DNA of 64,000 bases. It comes from Eudorina sp. 2006-703-Eu-15 (taxonomy: Eukaryota > Chlorophyta > Chlorophyceae > Chlamydomonadales > Volvocaceae). Positions within the stretch are counted from its first letter, which is position 1; every line of letters begins with the position of its first letter. A program made the translations under genes and the position numbers. Location of the stretch: assembly GCA_003117195.1 (NCBI GenBank), contig BDSI01000117.1, forward strand, positions 140,091-204,090. Reading direction: 5' to 3'. The notes below the pieces were generated by a model. It did not search any database. It saw nothing but the letters and a program-made list of their open reading frames with translations, and was not told the origin of the DNA. Shown one piece after another: positions 12,536-25,370 of this stretch.

Positions 12536-12999
12536 AAGGGTTTCCTTGGTTCAACACTCACAGCCCACGCAGCAAACCAATGAGATGATCTTTAAGGTCT
12601 CTATATTTTTTCTTAAATCAATACGATTAGATGGGCGTAATTAAGAGAATGGGGTGTTCGCGCACAACCGATAAAGGCCAAAAGTCTCTTCGTTCAGTTG
12701 GAAGCTGACAACCGTCCTACAATTTTCGTGACGATGATCTAGCTCGCTGACAAGTGACAACAGCCTGTTTACGGCTATTCAGTTATGCAGCATGGGCAAG
12801 TTGGCGAAGAGATGCTGCACGGTATAATTACGGCACGTACGATAACGATGTTCAAACGCTACGGAGCGCTATATGATAAGTGAAGCATTTGGAAATTGCA
12901 AGAACACGTTGATAGATCGCAGGGGTGTCTTCCGACTGACCGCCTTCTCATTCTGGCGAGGACTCGGGCTTGGCGCCCTGATTGTGTCCTTTTGGAGAA
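12536..12999. promoter_or_regulatory. Shared divergent promoter region, nuclease/importin
   Basis: These 464 bases separate the two start codons and must hold both 5' UTRs and core promoters unless 5' UTR introns exist. The stretch is visibly more AT-rich than its flanks. A TATAAT-like string lies near 12820; no specific element can be assigned. Confidence 0.6.
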
Positions 13000-15900
13000 A
13001 TGAGCGCAGCTCAAATCCAGATAATCCTTTCGAGTGCTGATAGCTTCGCGGGACTTATTGCCCAAACGCTTGCACAAGACAACGCTACCCGGCGGACGGC
13101 CGAGGACCTCTATGGACAGCTGAAGCAGCAACGTCCCGACGCATGCGCCACTAACCTTCTACAGTTGCTGCGCGCATCCAGTGATGCTCGTGTGAGATCG
13201 ACATGCGCCGTCTTTCTGCGGAAGGTAGGGCGTGTCGTTTAAAATTCGAAAGCAGCGCGTATTTTCTGCGGACATTTGCGTTTGCTTTTGTGTGTAGTCC
13301 ACGTTGCTGACGCTTTGCCATGAACACATAAATGGGATATGCCATGCTGTCCGCTGCAGTTCTTCAAGCCTGCGCGCAAAGAGGCTGGATGGGAACAATT
13401 GAACCGCAACACCAAGGTAAACAGCACACCTCGCCCACGTTATATTACTCTTCCACACCCTCTTATCTCGGATTCATGCTTTTAATTCTGTAAACGGGCA
13501 GGTGGTTGTGAAGAGAGAGCTTCTGGCAGCTCTGGCGTCTGAGACGGACCGCACGGCCGCCAAGCAGACCGCTGATGCTGTCGTGGCGCTGGGTGTCGTG
13601 CTGCTAGAGGGCAAGGATGCTTCCAAGGGATGGCCGGAGCTGCTCAGCTCTCTGCAAAGCTTGCTCAACCCGCAGGCGGGCGCTTCCGCGAAGGCGTGCG
13701 AAGCCGCCCTACAGGTGAGGCAGCGCCGCGAGTCACCCGAAAGCCTTGGTTACTGAAGAGATACAATTGTGCGCGCAGGTTGTATCGGGGTCGGCAGAGC
13801 GCTTGCAGCAGGCGTCGGGTCAGCTGGCTCCCTCCATCCTTGGCTGCTTGGGGGCACAGCTGGCGGTTGAGGTTCAGGTGGCCGCAGTGAAGGCAGTCGT
13901 GGAGTTCCTTGCGGTAAGCCTGGCACATCGAGAATCATAGTTTTGGCTCGCTACCGAGCAACGCCAGGATAGCGGTAGACCTGGGATGTGGCTTCACAGA
14001 ATTTCATCGATTACCTGCATGCTTGTAGGATCTCATTTCATACCTGCGTGCAGAGACCAAAGCTTTGACCCAGTCCTGTTCTATATTTCCTACTTCCGCT
14101 GTGGCAGGTATTGAAGAAGCCCCGCGACTTGCGGCCGTACCAGGCGGCTCTGCCTGCTTGCCTGGCAGCACTGCAAAACGCGCTGGCTGGTGGTCACCTG
14201 CCAGCGGCCGAGACCATGCTGACAGAGCTGATTAGGGTGAGCCTTTGGGGCCCTTGCAAATTAGGGTGGGCACGAAGAACTTTTTTGTGTGCTGTTGTGG
14301 TAGTGATTATTTCGAGTCCTGTGATAGGCTTGACGCCTTCCTTGATTGCGCCATTTTCGGGGTGGCTGACTTGCAGGCCGTCGAGGTGGAGCCGGCGATG
14401 TGGCAGCCCCATGTGGCCGCCGCGGTTCCTGGCATGCTGACGCTGGCGGGAGCTGGTCCGAACGGTCTTCCTCTGCCGGATGACATCCGCCGCCTGGCCG
14501 CCGAGTTTGTCATGACCTTGATCGATATCAAGCCTCAGATGGTGCAGGTAAGTTAGGGGTTTGGGACACCACTGTGGGTAGGCTAGGGGATGGGGCGAGT
14601 TTTCACTCGTGATTGGCCAGACCCGCAATCGATGATGGTGTCCATAGTACTTGTCGCCCGGAGTGGGGGCTACAAACCTACAATATCTTGATCCTAATTG
14701 GCCGCATTCCTCCACCTCGTGCACAGGGTGAACTGGGTGCTGGTCCGCTGGCTTCCCAAGTCATCAGCTGCGTGGCGCAGTTCCTAGCCTCAGGGGTAGA
14801 GGACGACTCGGATTGGGCCACGGACCTGATGGCCTCACCCGACATGGATGAGGACGACTCTCTGGGTGCGCCACTCGAACCGTCGCGGATTTAGGGAGGG
14901 GGTGTTTCTTCATCCAGGCACTGAGGCACTCGGGCCCCTGCCTTTTCTCTCGTGGTGCATCGCCTTATGACCTTAGGGTATGAGCCACTGGCCTTTCCTC
15001 CCAGCGCTTTTGGGTCCCGAACGTTGCTGTCTTTGCACCATTTTGCCCAACCCCCAATCACCCAGGCGAGATGCATCGGTACGGCCTGGAGTGCGCTCTG
15101 CGCGTCGCAAGCGAGCTGGACCGCGCTGCTGTGCTGCGGGCTGTGGTGGACATGACCGGCGCCTGGGCCAGGGACGCCAGCGACTGGCGTCGGCGCCATG
15201 CGGTGCTGATGTGCCTTTCGCAGGTGGTCGGCTCGTGCAAGGAGGTACGCAGGACGCGAGATCCTGATCCATAAGACTGATGGAACGGAGGGACTTGTGT
15301 GATTAGCGCCAATCGAAATTTCAAGCCAGCAGGACTTTTTGAATTAGTCGTCTGTGGATTGTAATTCCATAGTAACGCATTGCATCTCTGTTTGCTGTGG
15401 TGCTGACGACAGGTGGTCGGCGCTCCTGAGCTGTCCTCACTGGCGGGTCTGCTCGTCGAGTCCATGCGCGACCCGCACTGCCGTGTCCGCTGGGCGGCGT
15501 GCCACGCAGTGGGTGTCCTGGGCGATGACCTGGGCCCAGCGCTCCAGCTGCAGGAGGGCGGTGGCGGGGCGGCCGTGCTCAAGGCGCTAACTGAGCTTTT
15601 GGCGGAGCCTGACTCCTTGTCCTGTCCTCAGCGGGTCAAGGTGCGTGCGTGGTGGCGTGTGGGCCCAGTCGAAGGGATTCTCTGCTTGTGCCAGTTTCAT
15701 TTCGCTGATTTGTAGTACGGAAAGGTAAGGCGTCTTAAGGATGACATGTCTGCGTCCCTTGAATGATCACCCCGCCTAATCGGCGTTTGTTGTCCGTATG
15801 TGGCATTGCCGTCCATCGTTGGAAGAGCTGCATGCCACCAATCCTCATGACGCAATGCCCTGGTTTCCGCAGGCCCAGGCCTGCCGCGCAATCGTGGGAT

Positions 15901-18645
15901 TCCTGGGGGGTCTGGACAAGGACGAGGCGGAGCTGGACGCCGACGCTGCCAAGGAGGCTCGCCAGCAGCGCGTGCTCCAGCTGCTTGTGCCCTTCCTGGA
16001 GCCCCTGACTGCACCGCTGCTTGCTCAGATCGAGCGCTGTGCGGCCGGAGAGGGTGGCGCCGTGGCGGGTGGTCGCGCGCTGGTGCCGACGCCCCTTCAG
16101 GAGTTCAGCGTCGATGTGCTGACGCATCTGGCCGTATGCGTCCGGACAGCCGCCTTCGTGCCTCTGTTCGTAGCAGCCATGCCTCGCGTCATGGGTGTGC
16201 TGGCCCGCGCGGCTCCCTTCCACAGTTCCTCCGCCGTCGCGTCGGGCTCCGTCAGCGAGGAGGAGGCAGCCGCCATCGTGCGTGTGCAGGTAGGTGTCGT
16301 CAGTATGAAGCTACGCGAGCTTTTGGCGTGCATGGCCCGACGACCTGGTCCTACCGCATCTTAGATGTACAGCTGGTTACAATGATGTCAATTGTACTGC
16401 GTCAAGGCCCACTGCCATTGTGTTTTCCGCGTCTGCCTCTTCGGCAGGTGGGCGCCCTGGAGTGCGCGGCGTTTATGTGCCGGGCGGTAGGTGCCGCCGT
16501 GGCTGCTGAGCACTTACCCGCTCTCGTCGCCATGTGGGGCCTGCTGGCGCGGCCCGATATCGATTCATGCAGTCCGCTGCTGGTGCCGCTGCTTGCCGCC
16601 ATCGAGCCGCTCGCGGAGTGCTTCGGCCCGGAGACCCGGCACCTTCTGGGCCCTGCGTTGCCCTTGCTGGCACAGTGGTCCGCCAAGGACGTCGGCCTGC
16701 GGGTGAGCACGGCGGGGCGGGCTCCGGTCTGGGGCCCCGCTGGGTAGGCTCGGTTGACATGATTGATGTAAATCAAACCCTTGGATCCACAATTGATCCC
16801 GGTGCTCCCTGACACTCGTTGTCCTCCCATTGGCCTGTCCCGGTTCCCCAGACGCTCGAGGACGATGAGAGCGATGCAGGTAAGGGAAGGCTTCTTGGCA
16901 CGATTGGCCGGAAACGGTTCATGCTTCATGGTACCATGCCAATACTTGGATGTGACAGGCTTCCCAGTCTTCCTTGTTACTCCAATTCACAGCGTCTCCT
17001 GTCGTTTCGCAGCCGACGACGGCGACGAGGCCAAGAAGGACGAGGACGAAGAGGAGGACGATGATGACCGGGACGACTCGGACGTGGCCATGGTCTGCTA
17101 CGACGACAATGACTACCGCTGCAGTTCCAGCGTGCTGCTGGCCAAGGAAGCTGCCGTGAGCGCTCTGGAGGAGCTTGTAGACAAGATGGGCCCCGCGCTG
17201 GCGCAGCAGGTTGGTCTGAGGCCAGGAAAGACACAATCCGGGTTTCGGTCATACTGTAGGTCAAGTGAGTATGTCCCAGTGGGTTGACTTCATCGCTTAC
17301 CTGTCTGTGTGCAGGTTAACGTTGCGGCTGACGCACTGGTGCCCCGCCTGCTGGAGTACTACCTGGATGAGGTGCGTCACAGGGTTGTCATTTCATAATC
17401 CGTGCCTCATGAATGCAGCCAGGTGTTGCACCTTGTGCTTTTTTACGACTTCGAATTAATCGCCGAAAACGTTGGCTTGGAATTCCGTGTACGTTGGCAA
17501 TAAGGCCCCGCATCGCGCTGTCGTCCTGGCAGGTGCACACCATCGCCCGGCGCACTCTTCCGAAGCTCCTCCGCAACTACCTGCTGGCGGTGACCCAAGG
17601 ATCCCTGCCGGCGTCGGACCCAGTAGCCAGTCCGGCTGCGGCGCAGGCACTCCTGCACCGCCTGTGGCAGGCTGTCACCTGCGTTATAAACCCGGAGGCA
17701 TTGGCGCCAGAGGCTGCCGCCCACCTGCTCCGCCTCCCCAACGGCGCGGAGCGGCCCTCGCCGACGTTGTCCACCCGGGCCGACATGGTCGAGGTACGCT
17801 GAGGCGTCGCCCTGAGGGGTTCATGAGTTGCAGTGTTGAGATTCATTTCTTTGTTTGGTTTGAATTGTGAGTGTTTTACTCTTGTCCATACGCCTGCAGG
17901 TGCTGACCCAGATCGTTGACTGCGTGGAGGGCACCATGCTGCAACAGGCGTGGGTGGCGGAGGCGTTTGCAGCACTGCAGGTAGGCAGCATCGGGTTCTC
18001 CTTTGCTTGGCGTAATTCAGTTGAGAGCTAAAGCAGGGGCACGGCATGTTTGTTCTCATTCGTGCAGGCGGCCGTTACAGCCGCGCAGGAGGCCGCTGAC
18101 GTTTCGGACGATGAGGAAGACTCGGCCGGTGACAAGAGCATGGAGGTAAGACCGTGCAAGGTAATGACCGTCACAGTTGCACCATGGTCCATGTGAAGAG
18201 CTGTAATCTCTGCCTGCAGTCTACCAAAGGAGCACGCGAGATGTTCTTGCTGATCATAATGACGCGTGCATGTCCCGCAGGCGGATGGTAGCGTTGATTT
18301 GGAGGACGACGGCTCGGACGCATCGGAGGACGACGAAGTGGAAGAGGAGGACGAGGCTTCGGACGACGGCAGCGAGACTCCGGAGGCGGCCCGCGAGCGG
18401 CTCAAAACGCAGGTGCGCGTGGAATTGGCTGATAATCATAACACGCTCGCTTATCAGTAGGCAAGACCTTTCGCGCACAGGTGTTCACGGTTGCCGCTCT
18501 TTTGCAGGTGGAATCTTGCGTTGCGGCCTTCAGCCGCAAGTATGGCGATGCGGTGGCGGCCCTGGCGCAGCAAGTGCTGGCGGCGCAGCGCCCCGAACAG
18601 CAGCGGGAGGCATTGGTTTCCGTCCGGAACGGGGTGGTGGCGTGA
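13000..18645 (+). CDS. IPO5: Importin-5-like karyopherin beta
   Basis: Nineteen exons join without phase conflict: 13000-13224, 13360-13416, 13502-13714, 13779-13913, 14108-14236, 14377-14547, 14727-14865, 15066-15244, 15413-15640, 15873-16289, 16448-16702, 16852-16879, 17013-17209, 17315-17371, 17533-17793, 17900-17980, 18068-18145, 18281-18412, 18508-18645. They total 3120 bases, 1039 aa, close to the usual 1.1 kb-codon length of importin-5/RanBP5. The N-terminus has the karyopherin pattern (TRRTAEDLYGQL then RSTCAVFLRK) and the body is HEAT-type helical pairs (VRWAACHAVGVLGDDLG). Acidic stretches lie at about 727-755 and 940-985. The family carries cargo such as ribosomal proteins and histones into the nucleus with Ran-GTP. 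The start fits AAATGAGC context and aligned length; the frame is open a few codons further 5' but without another ATG. Confidence 0.93.
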
Positions 18646-19141
18646 CTCGGACCTGGGTTGTAGTGCTAACATTGTCGGTGTCAAGTGCAAGATCAACTGA
18701 CAAGTCCGGCAGGAGCGTTTAGTACAGTAGTGCAGGCTTCGCACCGAGCTGCACGGATGGCAGGTGTGCTTGAGCAGGATTTGTGCAGGTCGAAGGTGAA
18801 GATGTGTAGTGAGCCGATTGAGTAGGGCGGTGTTACTGCAGTGTGCCATTGACGAAGCGCAGCCATCGCTGGCCCCGCACATTGCGGTCTGCTGGCCAAG
18901 TCTAGTTGACGTCCTGGCCTACTCAAGTGCAACATAAGACACTGAACAGGTTGTTGTCAACTTATCGACAGATTTGTATCGATTCGCTGCTCACCCAGCA
19001 ACCAACCAACGCCGCATCTCGGGCAAAGAACTCCCCAATAAGGCGAGACCACACGGCTGTGGACAAACAAACCATGTTCCCAGGCTCGCAATCCTCGTAT
19101 CAAATCGGTTTCTTCTTCTGCGCTTCGCAACACAGCGCCAT

Positions 19142-19146
19142 TGTAA
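19142..19146 (+). terminator. Candidate TGTAA poly(A) signal, importin
   Basis: First TGTAA noticed after the importin stop, implying a 3' UTR of about 500-520 bases that ends close to the stop codon of the opposing LRR gene. Confidence 0.5.
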
Positions 19147-19158
19147 AATCAGCGTTCA

Positions 19159-19163
19159 TTACA
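19159..19163 (-). terminator. Candidate poly(A) signal, LRR gene
   Basis: TTACA on + (TGTAA on -) lies 31 bases beyond the LRR stop codon and 13 bases from the opposing TGTAA. A UTR this short is unusual, so a more distal signal is possible. Confidence 0.4.
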
Positions 19164-19193
19164 CGCGTTCAGGTTCCTCGATCCGGGCTCGCG

Positions 19194-22100
19194 TCATGCT
19201 GGGTCCAGGAAAGTGTTCTCCGCCTGCACAATGTTGTACGGCAGCATATCACCGTCGAACTGATATGGGTAATTTTCCCGGATGATGGCCAGGTCTCCGA
19301 GCAGCAGCTTGCCACACCGCTCCATCTGCAGGCGGCGCAGGCGGGTGTAGCTGCCCAGCAGTGCGGCCAGACCGGCGCTTGTGACGCCGGGCAGGTCGGC
19401 GGCGTAAAGGGTCTCCAGGGAGGGGCCGCAGCGAGAGGCGATGGACCGCAGTGCGGCATCAGTGAGCAGGTCAATGCCGCCGATGCCTGGGAGGCAAAAG
19501 CGCACAGGCAGAGGGCGCGGACAGTACCAATCTGAGCAATGCGGGGCATGTACAATTTAGTGCAACCTGACACATCGTAAGGAGGACCTCTTCTGCAGGT
19601 GTCCCAAATTTTCGCCAATATGGCTCAGATTTTTATTATTAATGACCCCGCGAGTCATCAGTTTCCTTATACACACCTATCATGCGCAGCCGCGGCCGCT
19701 GGGTGACCAGGTCCTCGATGTCCGCGTCCGTCAGCCCCCGGATCCCCGAGAAGCCGAACTCGGTGAGCTCCGGCAGCGACGCCCAGACCGCACGCACACC
19801 TGCACCGAAACGCAGAACCAGCGAATACGGTCGAGGGGTAGGTCGAGCAAACAATGCCGCCCGAAACGGGGTGGGTGCGAGCCAGGACGCCCCAAGACGA
19901 CATGTCGCGACAAAGCACGGGCCCACGGGTTTCGAGTGCGTTTCGAGGGCGTACGTCGGTTTGGTTGATACCGTGTCGCTTTACCGGGCACCTCAGCGAT
20001 CCGTGTGTCATAATCCGATCCCTGGATCATAATCCGATGAAGTGTGGAGGCTTCCTGGTTCGCTACAGCAGCGTCCGTGGACCCAGTCCCACATGCTTGC
20101 GCCTTCCTCTGACTGCCTCACAGAGGCGGCAAGGCCACAACCGCTGCAGGTCTGGGAGGAAAGAAGGACTCACGGGTCGCTGACGCCATATCCCAGGACC
20201 CCGCATCACGCAACGCACCTTGCACGGCACGCACTCCTCCCTCAGGCCTCCCTCCCTCAGGCCTCCCTCCCTCAGGCCTCCCTCCCTCAGGCCTTCTGCC
20301 ACCGACAAACACACACAAGCGACCACGCACCTGCCGACGACATCCGGGTCGAGTAGCACACATCCAGCGACGTCAGCTGCCTGTTGGTCTCGCCCAACGC
20401 CGCGAGGGTGTTGTCCGACAGTAAGCCGCAGCAGCCGATGTTGAGGGAGCGTAGGCCCGGGTTGGCGGCCAACAGCGGCCTCAGGTCGCCGTCGAGGAGC
20501 ATCCTGTTACGAGGGATGAGGCCGCCGGGTCCCGTCGTCAGCTCGCCACGCAAGGCGCGCGCCCCATCCCATGCCAACCACATGCTCCATATCGTGTGCG
20601 TGAATGCTGCGATATACCGGTAATGCATCATGGTAATGAAGCGCCTCGAACAGCAACGGGCTCCGATGGAGTGGTGGATGTTGACGGTTTCAGTGGGGAC
20701 GGATAGGAGGGGACTACACTACACCACGGTGGTGGATGTCCACGGTTTCTTTCCTAAACACAACACCAGGACGCGGTTATGGATGGGCTTCTCATTAAAC
20801 ACCAGGACGCAATGGACGCGCACACGGTTTGCGGCGTGGAGTCAAGTCGTGCGCACAGGGCCAGGGGAGGACAAGGCAGGCCGCGTGGCCGCGCGTGTAC
20901 GGTATGGCGGCCCACCGCTTGGCACAGCAGCACAGAGCTGGACGCGCCGGTCCCGCGGGCCAGGCCTTGCACTTCCCGTCCCTTCTCTTGCCCCTCCCTT
21001 GCCCTTCCCATACCCTTCCCACTTGCCCTTCCCATGCCATTCCCTTGCCCCTCCCCTGTCCTTCCTCTGTCCTTTCCTTGTCCTTTTCCTGTCCTTTCCC
21101 TGTCCTTTCCCTGTCCTTTCCCTGTCCTTTCCCTGCCTTCCCCTCCCCTGCCCTGCCCACCGCGCTCACATATTACCCCGGAGGTTGAGGTGCAGGATCT
21201 GAGTGGCAGCGCAGCACCGCAGCGCTGAGCCGACGCCGATGCCCTGCCAGTTGGACAAGCATAGCGCCCGCAGCCCGCTGAGGGAGCCCAGGCAAATGCT
21301 CAGGGCGGCATCCATCACGCCTGTGATGCGGAAGCCTGCAACGACGACGGAAGGGGACCCGGCGGACATCTTCGAGGAAGGGGTTGCCATGCGACCATGC
21401 CGCGTTGCAGTGGCAGGGCACGGAGGCGAGCGCCGGTACCCAAAGCACGCACGCCAGGTTGGCGTCGCGGCGTGTGGGTGAATCACCACTGACTAACACC
21501 AAGCACACTATCCAGCCTATAAATGCAATTCGAGAAGACGTGCGTGACGTCTGTGATGCTGCCACCATGCAGGCCATGCGCCTTCGCAGGGAGGTTTTCG
21601 CTGCGCGCTCTGCGTGCCTGGCAGTACATGTTTCCTCGACATCATGCACAACATGTGTCCTGAGCTTCCGTTGCCAACCCGCCGAGCCCCGCCGCCAACC
21701 CGCCCTCCAGTTGGCCATCCAGCCAGCCACGGTAAAGATACTACTGTCGTGGTGCCTCCCGGAGACCTACCTGCCAGGTCCAGCAGCCGCATCGTGCCGC
21801 CTTGATGGCTCGCCAGCAGCAGGACCTCGTTCAATATAGTCTGCAGGTAGGGTTCGTCGCTGCGCCGCAGGGTGGGGCCGTGTGCCGGTCGGCAGTACGA
21901 TCGGGATCGGCCGTACAAGGACTCGCGCGGCGCCGCGGTCGCCAGTACTTCCTTGTCCATCAAGCTAAGGAGCGCAGCGCACATCACTAGCACCAGCACA
22001 AGGAAGGTGCGCAACACTAAGGGGCAGGAAGTCGTGCACGATCAGTGTGCTGTGGGCAGGTTTGGTCCGCTTGAGACATCTGACGTGGTCAGGCGCGGCG

Positions 22101-24952
22101 GCACCACTCTAGGGCCGGCCGCCACCCGCGGGTATTCCAACCGGACCTATGCTCTGGCCGTCAGCGCCGTTTGCATCAGTCCAACGATTTCCTATACTCC
22201 CCCCGGTCACACCCAACCTGCCGTTCCACGTTTCACCCACCCACCCACCAGGATTCGCCGCTCCAGCCCAGCCGTAAAGTGACCAGCCGGTCCCGCACCA
22301 GCCGGGCCACCGCGCGGCATAAGTCACTGCCCTGCGTGGCGGCGGCGTCCTGCGCAAACAAAACGCCCTGCAGCAGCGGCAGCAGAAGTCCCCTGAAGCA
22401 GCAGACAACCTTGATAATCCCCGAAGACAACGAGACATATGAAGCTCAGAAAGATCATAGCGGTACCACCAGGCCAAGGTAATTGGACGCACGGAGTAGC
22501 TCCAGGCCCGCACTGCGGTGTGGTGCCCGCCCGGGCCGTCAGCGACGGGAGCGCCTCAAAGCCGCCACCGCTTGGGCGTTAGGACTGGTCGGGGTTCCGC
22601 GCGTGGGACTGCCTGCCCCGCTAGGCTGCCGGCGTCGTCGCGCAACCGTCGCGCCCACAGTATTCGCCCCCCAAAGCAAGGGTGGTCCTTAAAGCATGCG
22701 CGTTAGTCAAGGCGCTAAGCACCAGGCGATGACAAGAGCTCGTGAGCGGGGCAAAACAACCTGCTGATGGCGCGTCACACCGTGACTTGGCTGAGAGTGT
22801 GAAGGCAAACTGCTGTTGATGGCGCCGAGCACCTGGGACGATTTGCGACGCGGAACGTTGTTCACGCGCACACCCTGCCCTGCACCGTGGGCGGGTGTTG
22901 GCACAACGCGGCTCCCAAACACCCTTTCGGCAAAGTCCCTTTTCGGGAACGACGTCGGTGCGCAACATGAAGACATTACCACATTACACCAGAATCATCA
23001 TCGCCGGTGGTGCGTTTAACCATCTTGGGTATCGCCTCGAGTCCTTCGTGAGCTCGCCCCTTGGGTATCGAAAGCCTAGCCCGCAAAGCGGTCCGCCTCT
23101 ACGCAGGGGCCGCGGCCCCACCTGAAGGTCCAGGTGCTCCAGGTTGAGGCGGAGACCCTCGGGGGCGTCAAACAGGTCCTGCGCCAGAGATGGAGCCGGG
23201 GACATGCGCCAAGGGAGGATCCGACGAGGTTGCAGTCCTGCGGACGTGGGTCTTCACGGGGCCAGGCCCAAGACCGTGTGCTGGGCGAGGGACACCGCGT
23301 CCAAGCGAGCAGCAGGGCCGCAGGCACCGTTGTATCCCAATCCCAGCCTTGAATATGCTTCAACCAATTAGGACGGGGAGCGTATCTGAATGCCGCTGCC
23401 CTTCGCATACAAGCCGCATATCCTCATAAGCAGACTTGGCTGGGATTGCCTCTCCCAACGAAGCCAATCCTCACATTAGGGACCCCCACCAGCCCACCTG
23501 GATGATATTGGGCTCACAGATTCGCGCGCAGCCCCTGCGGGAGACAGCATGCCCGTCTTTCAACACAGCTGTCTGGCTTGATCGCACATGGCCGTGCACG
23601 TCAGCCATGCGCCCAGCACTAGTACGGCAGAGCCAAACAGTACCCAGGCAGTACCCTGCGGGAGCCCACAAAGCTGGACCTGCAGCTGCAACACAAACGG
23701 CGCTGCCACATCTCCGTAAGGTTCCCCCCTTTGCCCGGCCCACCTGGCAATCAGGGACCTGAGGGAGGGGCAGTGCCGCACCAGGTGGCCCAGCAGGTCC
23801 ACACAGTAGTGCCTGTGCGGGGTCGGAGGTTACGTGTTGGCCCTGTTGACACAGAACCGAGTTAGATTTATCACCAAAGAGTGCCGAGACTATCCGTGTG
23901 GCTTCCCTAAATCCCCACTAAATGCCGAAGGACTGTTTTGGAATTCGGTGGAAAGCCTAGACCCCTACAGATCAGGCGCAGCGGCGGCGGCGCGTATCTT
24001 GGGCTGACGGCTCAGCGGCGCTGCAGCCATGATCCTGCTGGTTTCGTCATTGGACCCCTGACAGTTAAGACCAGATGTTGGAAGCGAGTGATCCGACAGG
24101 GCGCCGCTCCGGCACTAGCATTGCAACGCAGTGTAAGCGCCGTGCGTCGGGTCATACGGAGGATTGGAGGCACCAGGTCGTACCACCAGGCTTCGTCGCA
24201 GACCGGGTGCGGCTGCTCACCTGCATCCGGAAACATCCAGGTGGACCAGGTTCTTGCACCTGTGAGCGGTAAAGATGGAGTTGTATATTACCGGAAGGTT
24301 GACAGAGTAAGGAAATGGTTAACGGTGCTCGGGGCTCAGGCTCTAACGCCAGAGAATCTTGGGGACCCTTGGTTTCCAGGGTATCGCATGCATGAGCAAA
24401 CCTTGAGAGGTGTGCATGACTGGTAGTGATGCATGCGAAGCAGGGTGCAGCGTGGAAGCGCCCTGTCCGGATCGGGCTGGGAAGCGTCAAACCCACCCAG
24501 GGGCCCACAGGGGTCGCACTCGCGACCGGTCTGCTGTAAGCAACGCGTCAATCGCTCGTCACGGCTACTATGGCTACTGAGTCAAAAGCTTGCCGTCCAA
24601 TGTCTTCAAGCCCCGTCACTTGCAGCCATGGTGTGTTGGCCAGCTTGAGACGTCGGCAGAGATGACCAAAGCGGCGGAGTACGTAGCCCAGGCGGTTACC
24701 ATATAAAGCGGCCTCGCTGTAGGACCACGAGGTTTTGCCACCTTCGTCCTCGATGATGTTACCCGATATGGTCGACCAGAATTCCGCTGTCGCAACTGCG
24801 GTTTTGCTGGGAGAGTTCACTGCCGAAAAAGCAAGCCTTCCGCGCGGAGTGAGCCAGCAGGCGATGCAGTACAGCAGGTTAGTATCATTTAAAACTTTTT
24901 CTGCCGGGCTACGGAGCTCTGGACCCAGCTCCCCTGTTGGAGTTGCGGCCAT
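19194..24952 (-). CDS. F-box-like / leucine-rich-repeat protein
   Basis: Minus-strand exons that join in phase: 24221-24259, 23744-23812, 23498-23534, 23122-23178, then about 22230-22371 and 21771-21840 (borders uncertain), 21170-21335, 20331-20503, 19677-19799, 19194-19486 (stop). The first exon starts at ATG 24952 and its donor (24.5-24.6 kb) is unresolved. Residues about 20-60 (LLYCIACWLTPRGRLAFSAV, then AEFW) resemble an F-box. The remainder is a run of cysteine-containing LRRs of the FBXL/AMN1 kind (CKNLVHLDVSGCR, LRSLNIGCCGLLSDNTLAAL, LRRLQMERCGKL). Such proteins usually select substrates for SCF ubiquitin ligases; that role is inferred. Introns hold pyrimidine-rich repeats. At least one exon border between 22.2 and 23.1 kb and one near 24.4 kb remain to be fixed. 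Confidence 0.7.
20236..20292. repeat. 15-bp tandem repeat (about 3.5 copies)
   Basis: CTCAGG recurs at 20241, 20256, 20271 and 20286 with CCTCCCTCC between. It lies in an intron of the LRR gene. Confidence 0.9.
20983..21150. repeat. Pyrimidine-rich CCTTTCCCTGT-type repeat
   Basis: About 170 bases of C/T with a loose 11-12 base period lie in an LRR-gene intron. The matching purine strand explains Lys/Glu/Gly-rich open frames here. Confidence 0.85.
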
Positions 24953-25370
24953 CAGCACCTATCATATGTGAAACACGTGCTGTCATATGGTAAATAGTTC
25001 ATGCAAAGGTCTCCATGCTTGAATTCATTTCTATACGGGGTTACGGCTTGTCCCGGTGGGCGGTGGCTAGGGCTGTTAAGAAACGGAATTGGTTGAATTC
25101 GTACGTTGACGATTCCCCGTCAACTGTCACAATTCTCGGAAGCAAACATGCTTTGCAGGTTGACAAGAGTACTGCTGAGCTAAATGTTTATCATTATTAA
25201 CTTTTGTAGCTAAGCTGTTGATTTTGAGCATACAAAAAACGAGAGAAGACAGCTCGACTTTGGTTCGCGTTTTAGACTGTCGTCGGCACAAAGAATTTAA
25301 TATGGTATAAGATTATAAAAACAGGGGTACCACCCACCTGGTTTGACTCGAGACGCGGACTGGCTGTAGA
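24953..25370. promoter_or_regulatory. Shared divergent promoter region, LRR/reticulon genes
   Basis: 418 bases lie between the start codons of the divergent LRR and reticulon genes. It is AT-richer than its surroundings, with a TATA-like stretch near 25300-25320. No specific factor site was recognised. Confidence 0.5.

Larger units (their letters stand above)
18646..19193. other. Convergent intergenic region
   Basis: 548 bases between the importin stop and the LRR gene stop. No coding evidence was found. It contains the 3' UTRs of both genes. Confidence 0.7.
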
